A DNA stretch of 11,546 nt from an uncultured Eubacteriales bacterium (GTDB lineage: Bacteria; Bacillota; Clostridia; Oscillospirales; CAG-272), in the NCBI GenBank assembly GCA_900544985.1, contig UQXK01000050.1, forward strand, positions 1 to 11,546, written 5' to 3'. The translations under genes were made by a program, and so were the position numbers. A model generated the notes under the pieces. The model ran no database searches. It saw only the letters and a program-made list of their open reading frames with translations, and had not been told where the DNA came from. Of the stretch, positions 6,301-11,546 are shown piece by piece. Within the stretch, counting starts at the first letter, position 1. Every line of letters begins with the position of its first letter.

Positions 6301-7738
6301 TTTTAACAAGAACGGCGCCGATTTCGGTTATTTGGCAGCTAAGCGGAGAAAGACCGGTTGTCTCTATATCAAAAGCTACAAATTCGTCGTCAAATCCGAC
6401 TTCGTCGTTTCCGAAAATAGCTTTTGCCGTATCATCTACAAAATATCCTTCAAGTCCGTAAAGCACTTTCATTCCGAGTTTTTCTGATGCAAGCATAGCC
6501 TCAGGATACCCCTGTACATTTGCATGGTCCGTTATTCCTATCGCTCTGTGACCGAAGCGATATGCGGTTTTTACGGCAACATCGGGCGGAATCGTCGCAT
6601 CCATCGTGGACATATTCGTATGCAGATGAAGTTCCACTCTTTTCTCAGGGAAATCATCGAAACGTTCTACTTTTTTGACTTCCAAAACAGAAAAAGGCGT
6701 CAGAACATTTTCGTTTTCAAACTCGTCAAAAGATATTTTTCCCTCTATGGAAACCAACATTCCATCGGAAATATTCAAAAAGGCTTCTTCCCCTCTGTCC
6801 GCGGAAACAAGCTTTTTTACTGTTATGGAGGCATTTCTGTCTGTAAGACCGAAAGATACGGAGAAATTCCCCTTTTTCTTCATCTCTCTTACAGAAAAAC
6901 CGAACACTTCTCCCGTGACAGTTACATAATTTAACTGTCTGTTCAGGTTTGCTATTATAACCGGGGATATTTTGAAACTCTTGCCGTATATGACCTGCGG
7001 ATCCGATATATCAAAAGTTAAAAATCCAGCGTGCAGGAACCCTTTGTCATCTATGTAAGAATCTTTTATTTCGTCAAGAAGAGTGAAACGCGCCTTTTTA
7101 TTACTCTCTTTTTCAAAAACATTCTCGCTGTATCCGGCATTTGCTTTTGTATCCGGTGCGGCAACGTGTTGTTTATTTTCTGCGGGAGGCTCAAAACTTG
7201 TGTAGAACGCGCTTATCTCTTTTTGGATCATTTCATCGAATTCTATATCGGCTTGTTCCGACTGCGTGAATTCGACGTCTATTTTTATACCGAATTCGCG
7301 CAATATTATAGAGGAAATTCTCTTTCCCATATTTACACGTTCTACAAAACTTACGGCACCTTGTCCCACATGCAGATTTATTGTAAGAAGATTCCCGCTT
7401 ATAGTAAAATTCGAATTCGGAAGAAAGCTATGAGAAACGGCGTCTGTTTTCTGCGCCTCATAAAGAATATCCGCTATGCATTTTTCATTAAACAGAGATT
7501 TATCATATCTCGGATATATTTTTACATAATTCAGCGCGTAGGCATCTGTTATTTCTTTTTCGAGAGAAAAAAGCTTTTTGTAAGGTACAAAATAAGGAAA
7601 CTTAACATCTGCTTCTACTGCGCGTTCTTCTCTTGCCACACGGCGCGATTCTACAATTCCGATACTCGCAATCTCTGTATTTTCCGCATTGAATCTGCAT
7701 CTCGGAAAAGCATCGACAATAGTCTTTAATGTTTCCAC
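3329..7738 (-). CDS. polC: DNA polymerase III alpha subunit, PolC type
   Basis: Replicative DNA polymerase of low-GC Gram-positive bacteria, with built-in proofreading. At 1469 residues it is close to B. subtilis PolC (about 1437). In order: an N-terminal domain to about 180; a polar linker; an OB-fold at about 245-355; a PHP domain starting with ELHLHTNMS (368-376) and GITDHAN (401-407); an inserted DEDDh exonuclease at about 450-610 with FDIETTG (Asp457, Glu459), HNASFD (Asp542) and HRASDD (His595, Asp600); the rest of PHP; and the polymerase core with GSRGSVGSS (913-921), zinc-binding CPNC (941-944) and CPEC (966-969), catalytic PDIDLNF (Asp995, Asp997) and Asp1120 in LLKLDELGHD. The final residues QMSLF form a sliding-clamp-binding motif. 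The start is GTG, preceded by GGAGG seven bases upstream, 13 bp after ispG. No clear terminator follows. All catalytic residues are intact. Confidence 0.98.
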   Translation of the reverse strand: METLKTIVDAFPRCRFNAENTEIASIGIVESRRVAREERAVEADVKFPYFVPYKKLFSLEKEITDAYALNYVKIYPRYDKSLFNEKCIADILYEAQKTDAVSHSFLPNSNFTISGNLLTINLHVGQGAVSFVERVNMGKRISSIILREFGIKIDVEFTQSEQADIEFDEMIQKEISAFYTSFEPPAENKQHVAAPDTKANAGYSENVFEKESNKKARFTLLDEIKDSYIDDKGFLHAGFLTFDISDPQVIYGKSFKISPVIIANLNRQLNYVTVTGEVFGFSVREMKKKGNFSVSFGLTDRNASITVKKLVSADRGEEAFLNISDGMLVSIEGKISFDEFENENVLTPFSVLEVKKVERFDDFPEKRVELHLHTNMSTMDATIPPDVAVKTAYRFGHRAIGITDHANVQGYPEAMLASEKLGMKVLYGLEGYFVDDTAKAIFGNDEVGFDDEFVAFDIETTGLSPLSCQITEIGAVLVKKDVVLDRFQTFVDPGVPIPPEIVNLTGITDDMVKGAPTPKEAVSEFIKFIGDRMLIAHNASFDMSFIRKVAEDNGFDFANSYLDTVSMSRFTNPELKRHKLDIVADYFKIGDFNHHRASDDAEMASKIFYRMVEKLAGEGIYTPSQMSLAMNKNTDPLSLKTYHIIIYAQNAVGLKNLYKIISRSYLDYFKKVPRIPKTVLEAHREGLIIGSACEAGQLYTAVLENKPWDDLLTLADFYDYLEIQPVCNNMFLVENGTVAGVETLQEINKTIIKLGDTLGKPVVATCDAHFLNYEDEIYRKVLLAGQKYSDADRDIHLYFRNTEEMLKEFEYLGKEKAYEIVITNTNKIADMIDDNIRPFPDGTFTPSMEGAEEDLNRMCYERAHSMYGDPLPEIVEKRLSKELTSIIKNGFAVLYMIAQKLVKFSEDNGYLVGSRGSVGSSFVASMAGISEVNPLPPHYYCPNCQHSEFFTDGSVGSGFDLPDKNCPECGTKMINDGHDIPFETFLGFYGDKSPDIDLNFSGEVQGKVHKYTEELFGEENVFRAGTIGTLADKTAYGFVAKYMEDKNITVNKSEINRIIGGCVGVKRTTGQHPGGIVVVPREYEIYDFCPVQHPADDPNSDIVTTHFTFAYLHDTLLKLDELGHDIPTKYKMIERFSNTSVLDVPMNDPDTYKMFLSSEILGADLSAIGIKVGTLGIPEFGTKFVMQMLEDTKPKCFADLIQISGLSHGTDVWLGNASELIRKGICTISSVIGTRDGIMLDLIRYGLDNSHAFKIMEFVRKNKRGLPIKDEMLKQMREKNVPEWYIESLAKIKYMFPKAHAAAYVMSAIRIGWYKVHMPLVFYAGYWSAAPGGFDGALAVKGKEAILKALEEIKAKGKEATQKENETYSSMLMAYEFLARGFKFLPVDIYKSDSKFYLPEDGKIRIPFTSLPGLGEAAAQSIVDARTGGEYLSVEDMKERTGISKAVIEILQENGALSGLSETSQMSLF

Positions 7739-7751
7739 TTATGTCCTCCGT

Positions 7752-8834
7752 TTATTTTGATATCCTTTTTATCTCTTCGAGAAGTTCGTTTTCCACGTCT
7801 TCTTCGCGTATTTTGCGTATTATTTTTCCGTGACGGAATAGCAAAGCCTCGTGTTCCCCTCCGGCAACGCCTATATCGGCTTCACGCGCCTCTCCGGGAC
7901 CGTTTACGGCACACCCCATAACAGCCACCGTTATTTTCCTGTCAAGCCCTTCGATATTTTTCAGTCTGTTTTCAAGCTTTTCGCAGATTTTTATCAAATC
8001 TATCTTTGTTCTTCCGCAGGTCGGACAGGAAATAATATTTATATAATTTTCATTTGCGATTTCAAGAGAGCGGAGTAACTCTTTTCCGTACAATACTTCA
8101 TTAACGGGATTATCCGTAAGAGATATCCTTATAGTATCGCCTATTCCTGAAAGAAGAAGAGCGCCTATTCCAGCCGACGATTTTATAAGTCCGCTGTTTC
8201 CTCTGCCTGCTTCCGTAACGCCTATATGGAGAGGATAATCGCATTTTGAAGATACTATCTCACACGCTTTTTTCATGATATCGGCATGACTTGATTTTAT
8301 AGATATGACAATATCGTCAAAATCGTATTTTTCAAGAAGAGATGCGTGATAGAGAGCGCTTTCCGCAAGAGCTTGCGCAGTGGGCGCGCCGTATTTTTCA
8401 AGAATCAAAGATTCAAGAGAGCCCGAATTTACACCTATACGTATCGGCACTCCGGCTTTTTTGCAAGAATCGGCAACAAGTTTAACTTTTTCGTCATTTC
8501 CTATGTTGCCGGGATTTATACGGATTTTGTCTATTCCTGCCGCAACCGCTTCGATCGCTATCTTATAATCAAAATGTATATCGGCGACAATAGGCGTTTT
8601 TATATCGTTTTCTTTGATAAAATATATAGTCTCAACAGATTTTATATCCGGCAAGGCTATACGGATTATGTCCGCTCCCGCTTTTTCAAGTTCCTTCACC
8701 TGATTTAAAGTCGCTTCTTTATCGTGTGTATCGGTATTCGTCATCGTCTGAACGGAAACATTTGAATCTCCGCCTATAAATGTATTTCCGACTTTTATTT
8801 TCTTTGTTTTTCTTCTTATTTCGTTGTAATTCAT
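7752..8834 (-). CDS. ispG: 4-hydroxy-3-methylbut-2-en-1-yl diphosphate synthase (IspG/GcpE)
   Basis: Penultimate enzyme of the MEP isoprenoid pathway: it converts 2-C-methyl-D-erythritol 2,4-cyclodiphosphate to HMBPP using a 4Fe-4S cluster. The 360-residue product is the compact bacterial two-domain form. Residues 1 to about 260 form the TIM barrel (VQTMTNTDTHD, ADIIRIALPD, VADIHFDYKIA, KIRINPGNIG, GVNSGSLE, LHIGVTEAG). The C-terminal cluster domain has SCPTCGRTKID (Cys270, Cys273) and VMGCAVNGPGEA (Cys308, Glu315), so all four cluster ligands are present. The start lies only 2 bp after the rseP stop, with a weak Shine-Dalgarno, so translation is probably coupled. Its product feeds the C5 units that UppS elongates, which fits the shared operon. 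Confidence 0.97.
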   Translation of the reverse strand: MNYNEIRRKTKKIKVGNTFIGGDSNVSVQTMTNTDTHDKEATLNQVKELEKAGADIIRIALPDIKSVETIYFIKENDIKTPIVADIHFDYKIAIEAVAAGIDKIRINPGNIGNDEKVKLVADSCKKAGVPIRIGVNSGSLESLILEKYGAPTAQALAESALYHASLLEKYDFDDIVISIKSSHADIMKKACEIVSSKCDYPLHIGVTEAGRGNSGLIKSSAGIGALLLSGIGDTIRISLTDNPVNEVLYGKELLRSLEIANENYINIISCPTCGRTKIDLIKICEKLENRLKNIEGLDRKITVAVMGCAVNGPGEAREADIGVAGGEHEALLFRHGKIIRKIREEDVENELLEEIKRISK

Positions 8835-8836
8835 AT

Positions 8837-9865
8837 CTACTTTCTTATAAGTTGAGTTATGTCCTTAAATGTTATAAAAGCCATAAACAACAACAAAATC
8901 GCCATTCCTATAAGATTTATATATCCTTCTACTTTTTTGTTTACGGGGCGCCTTATAATAAGTTCTATAATAAGCATTAACACTCTTCCGCCGTCGAGCG
9001 CTGGAAAAGGAATAAGGTTCATTATTCCGAGGTTCATGGCAAGCAACACAAAAATATAAAATACCTGATATGCGTTACCCGTTTTTGCCGCGCTGCTTAT
9101 AACATTTGTAAAACCGACAGGACCTGAAAGATCCTTTACACCGTATTTTCCCGTTATAAGATCGAACAGCGAATCAAAAACAGTCCTTATTGTAAGAGTT
9201 GCCTGATGGAATCCGTTTTTTATAACAGTGCCGATGTTTTTATCTGCGGCGCGTATATAAAAATCATAATCGCCGAAAACTATTCCGTTAGAGGAATACG
9301 TCGGAAATTTTACATTTTCCAAAACCAATTCTTTTCCGTCGCGAACAACTTTAACATCTACTGGCTCGGCGCCGTATCTGCTTATAAAATAAACCATTTC
9401 GTTAGCTATATGGACTTTATGTCCCGCAACTTCCGTTATTCTGTCGCCCGGCATAAGTCCGTATGAATCCGAAACGGAATTTTCTGCAAAATCATTTATC
9501 ACAGTAGACGGAATCCTCGGCATCGTGGATACTAAAATAAACATTACGAGAAATCCGATAAGTATATTGGAAAGAGAACCTGCCACGGATATTATTATTC
9601 TTTGCCATACGGGCTTTTTGGAGAAAGCGTTTTCGTCATCGCTTTCCTCATCTTCACCCGCCATGCTTACAAAACCGCCTATCGGCAAAAGACGCAAAGA
9701 ATAGGCTATTCCCGTTTTTTTCGATTTTTTTGAAATGAGCTTCGGACCCATTCCTATCGAAAATTCGTTTATTGTGACTTTAAAAATCCTTGCAGTCAGA
9801 TAATGTCCAAACTCATGAACCAAAATCAAAAGCCCGAACAAAAGTATAGCTATTAAAATATACAT
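8837..9865 (-). CDS. rseP: RseP family site-2 intramembrane zinc metalloprotease
   Basis: Membrane-embedded protease (M50 family; RasP/YluC in B. subtilis) that cuts transmembrane segments of anti-sigma factors, signal peptides and division proteins. The 342-residue product has the zinc site HEFGH at residues 17-21 in the first membrane helix, a second helix at about 92-112, one PDZ domain at about 113-190 (YGLMPGDRITEVAGHKV), and the third zinc-ligand motif NLIPFPALDGGR (283-294, Asp291), followed by a last helix at about 317-333. A single PDZ domain is normal for Firmicutes; E. coli has two. The start is ATG with GAGGG nine bases upstream. It is the first gene after the 86-bp gap where dxr is often found. 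The ispG start follows 2 bp after its stop. Confidence 0.96.
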   Translation of the reverse strand: MYILIAILLFGLLILVHEFGHYLTARIFKVTINEFSIGMGPKLISKKSKKTGIAYSLRLLPIGGFVSMAGEDEESDDENAFSKKPVWQRIIISVAGSLSNILIGFLVMFILVSTMPRIPSTVINDFAENSVSDSYGLMPGDRITEVAGHKVHIANEMVYFISRYGAEPVDVKVVRDGKELVLENVKFPTYSSNGIVFGDYDFYIRAADKNIGTVIKNGFHQATLTIRTVFDSLFDLITGKYGVKDLSGPVGFTNVISSAAKTGNAYQVFYIFVLLAMNLGIMNLIPFPALDGGRVLMLIIELIIRRPVNKKVEGYINLIGMAILLLFMAFITFKDITQLIRK

Positions 9866-9951
9866 TACTTAAACCCTCATTTTTATTTCGGTAACAAACA
9901 ATATATTATTATTCTTTGTGACGGGCATTTATTCTTTACGTTAAATCAATG

Positions 9952-10794
9952 TTAATAAATAAGTTTTACTCCGAATATTACTGCAATTCCGAGTATTACA
10001 GGCGCTACTGCTATAATGGAATCAAACCTGTCCATAACGCCGCCGTGTCCCGGAAATATCGTTCCGTAATCTTTTATATCATTCTCTCTTTTTATATAAG
10101 ACGCTATAAGATCGCCCAACTGAGAAATAACAGATACAAAAACAGCGGTCATTATAAGATAGATGTAATTAACTTGAAAAGAATTGAAATGTGTCATGCA
10201 AAATCCGAATATTACAAATCCGAGAACACATCCTAAAACGCCGCCTATCGCCCCCTCTACCGTTTTTTTGGGACTTACTTCCGGAATGAGTTTATGTTTT
10301 CCCAAGAGCATTCCGATAAAATAAGCTCCTGTATCGGTTGCCCATGCGCCTATAAATATAAGCCAATACAAATACTCGCCCATTGGAGAGTATCTGAGGA
10401 AGCTTATTGAAACAAAGCCGCAGATAATATAAAAAGCCGTTGCGGCAAGCGAAGCAACCTGAGAAAAATGAATATTTCCTATGTGGAACATGGATGATGC
10501 GAGAATAACAAACATAAATATAAAGCCTGTACATATGAGATAGGCAACATAATGTTCGTTGTCGGAAAAAAATATGGTTATAAGAGTAGTGGCAATAGCA
10601 AACAAATATGTCGGAGCAGATATAAAAATGCGCTTTCTTACACCGAAACAACCGCATATCTCATACATCGCCGTCAAAGCTAACAGCCCCAACACAGAAA
10701 CGAAAACATATTTTCCCGCCGTCGTTCCGGAAAATATCAGTACAGGTATGAAAATACCGAGGCACACTATCGCCGTGACTATTCTTTTTATCAT
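9952..10794 (-). CDS. cdsA: Phosphatidate cytidylyltransferase (CDP-diglyceride synthase)
   Basis: Makes CDP-diacylglycerol from phosphatidate and CTP at the membrane, the branch point for phospholipids. I start it at the ATG at 10794, where GGAGGTG (10811 to 10805), inside the last uppS codons, gives an ideal ribosome binding site and a 5-bp gap after uppS. The longer open frame to 10923 only overlaps uppS, and its first 43 residues look unlike CdsA. The 280-residue protein is rich in membrane helices throughout, from residue 5 on. It carries the conserved WATDTGAYFIG (151-161), SPKKTVEGAIGG (174-185) and the C-terminal family signature at 232-258: SYIKR, KDYGTIFPGHGG, DRFD. Length is typical for the family. 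Confidence 0.96.
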   Translation of the reverse strand: MIKRIVTAIVCLGIFIPVLIFSGTTAGKYVFVSVLGLLALTAMYEICGCFGVRKRIFISAPTYLFAIATTLITIFFSDNEHYVAYLICTGFIFMFVILASSMFHIGNIHFSQVASLAATAFYIICGFVSISFLRYSPMGEYLYWLIFIGAWATDTGAYFIGMLLGKHKLIPEVSPKKTVEGAIGGVLGCVLGFVIFGFCMTHFNSFQVNYIYLIMTAVFVSVISQLGDLIASYIKRENDIKDYGTIFPGHGGVMDRFDSIIAVAPVILGIAVIFGVKLIY

Positions 10795-10799
10795 ATCTA

Positions 10800-11501
10800 T
10801 CAAACACCTCCGAATCTTCTTTTTCTTTTGCCGAATTGTTTTAAAACATCGTCGACATCGGATTTTTTCAAATCCGGCCAAAGCGTATCCAAAAAGAAAA
10901 GTTCCGAATACGCGGATTGCCACATCAGAAAATTAGACAAGCGCATTTCTCCGCCCGTTCTTACGATTATATCGGGCGGCGGACAAACGCCGGAATATAT
11001 GGAATTTGTTATATCTTCTTCCGTAACAGACGTCTTACCTTCCGATATCAGTTTATTGACGGCATCGACTATCTCCGCGTGGCCTCCGTAATTTATCGCT
11101 ATACAAAGTTTTTTTTCTCTTTGTTTAGTCTCTTCTTCGATATCGTTCATTCTTTTTCTGATATCCTCGGAAAAAGGCTCTTTCGAACCTAAAAATACAA
11201 CACCGACGTCATCTGTCAACGTTTCAAGCGCATCGTCAAGATAATCTATAAAAAGCTTCATTATAGCCTTTACTTCATTTTCCGGACGCTTCCAGTTTTC
11301 CGTGGAGAATGCATAAAACGTGACATAACGTATCCCCAGATCGCGGCAGTACTCCGCAATTTCGCGGAATTTGTCAGCGCCGAATTTATGCCCGTACTCT
11401 CTCGGCATGAATCTTTTTTTAGCCCATCTTCCGTTTCCGTCCATTATAAAGGCAATATGCTTTACCGTATCGGAATAATCCTGTTTCTTTTTGTCTCGCA
11501 T
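10800..11501 (-). CDS. uppS: Undecaprenyl diphosphate synthase (cis-prenyltransferase)
   Basis: Elongates farnesyl diphosphate with isopentenyl diphosphate to undecaprenyl diphosphate, the lipid carrier of peptidoglycan precursors; it is a cytosolic, membrane-associated homodimer. The 233-residue product shows HIAFIMDGNGRWA with the catalytic Asp21, FYAFSTENWKRP at 62-73, INYGGHAEI at 136-144, and RTGGEMRLSNF at 181-191, which includes the diphosphate-binding arginines and Ser189, then the metal-binding Glu200 in SAYSELFF. The ATG at 11501 follows AGGGGA with ten bases of spacing. It is the first complete gene of the operon here; frr, pyrH and related genes usually lie just upstream and would be outside the window. 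Its end carries the cdsA ribosome binding site. Confidence 0.97.
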   Translation of the reverse strand: MRDKKKQDYSDTVKHIAFIMDGNGRWAKKRFMPREYGHKFGADKFREIAEYCRDLGIRYVTFYAFSTENWKRPENEVKAIMKLFIDYLDDALETLTDDVGVVFLGSKEPFSEDIRKRMNDIEEETKQREKKLCIAINYGGHAEIVDAVNKLISEGKTSVTEEDITNSIYSGVCPPPDIIVRTGGEMRLSNFLMWQSAYSELFFLDTLWPDLKKSDVDDVLKQFGKRKRRFGGV

Positions 11502-11528
11502 GATGAAATATTCCCCTGACTAATACAA

Positions 11529-11546
11529 CCGCCGCTTTTGCGGCGG
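11529..11546. repeat. GC-rich hairpin at the right edge, upstream of uppS
   Basis: CCGCCGC and GCGGCGG form a perfect seven-pair stem around TTTT, ending exactly at the last base. On the minus strand the hairpin is followed by TTGTATTAG, which is too poor in T for a typical terminator. It could be a weak terminator or attenuator between an upstream gene and uppS, an RNA processing hairpin, or half of a larger structure cut by the window edge. A plus-strand T-run would lie outside the window and cannot be judged. Confidence 0.6.

Noticed and set aside
3479..7729. Many long plus-strand open frames opposite polC, including one of 326 codons at 3986-4966
   Set aside because: They are antisense to an intact, motif-complete polC, have odd compositions rich in Tyr, Arg, Cys and Phe, lack recognisable domains, and stop and start in patterns set by polC codon use.
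9866..9951. Separate promoter for rseP-ispG-polC in the 86-bp gap
   Set aside because: AT-rich -10-like strings occur (TATATT), but none has a -35-like hexamer at 16-18 bases.
10795..10923. Upstream extension of cdsA to an earlier ATG
   Set aside because: The extra 43 residues only mirror uppS in another frame and are basic and unlike CdsA; GGAGGTG directly before the ATG at 10794 fixes the start.

Overview
The window is a piece of chromosome from a low-GC, endospore-forming anaerobe of the Clostridia (Firmicutes). Every supported gene lies on the minus strand, so transcription runs from high to low coordinates. The assignment rests on PolC (the Gram-positive replicative polymerase), on the order uppS-cdsA-rseP-ispG-polC, on the sporulation pair yabP-yabQ beside divIC, on an Fe-S class I fumarase subunit, and on strong GGAGG-type ribosome binding sites. 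I cannot name a genus.

Region A, about 11546 down to 3329, is a tightly packed housekeeping operon: uppS (undecaprenyl-PP synthase), cdsA (CDP-diacylglycerol synthase), rseP (site-2 intramembrane protease), ispG (late MEP-pathway isoprenoid enzyme) and polC. Gaps are 2 to 13 bp, except for 86 bp between cdsA and rseP. In many Clostridia dxr lies in that gap, and here it is missing. The region links isoprenoid precursors, the lipid carrier for wall synthesis, phospholipid precursors and replication. A GC-rich hairpin sits at the right edge, ahead of uppS.

Region B, 3328 down to 74, is a second unit. It begins with a SigA-type promoter (TTGTCA-17-TATACT) for hup (HU protein). A terminator after hup abuts the ribosome binding site of rqcP (ribosome quality control). 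Next come yabP and yabQ (overlapping by ATGA), divIC, a class I fumarase alpha subunit and a 99-residue protein of unknown function, ending in a strong intrinsic terminator at 76-105.

The most interesting non-coding signal lies between rqcP and yabP. A SigE-like promoter runs into a perfect 22-bp palindrome that spans the expected transcription start and touches the yabP ribosome binding site. Together with the hup terminator, this suggests a switch between vegetative read-through and sporulation-specific expression. I found no mobile element, CRISPR array, tRNA, rRNA or clearly novel multi-gene system. No gene-free stretch exceeds 180 bp.
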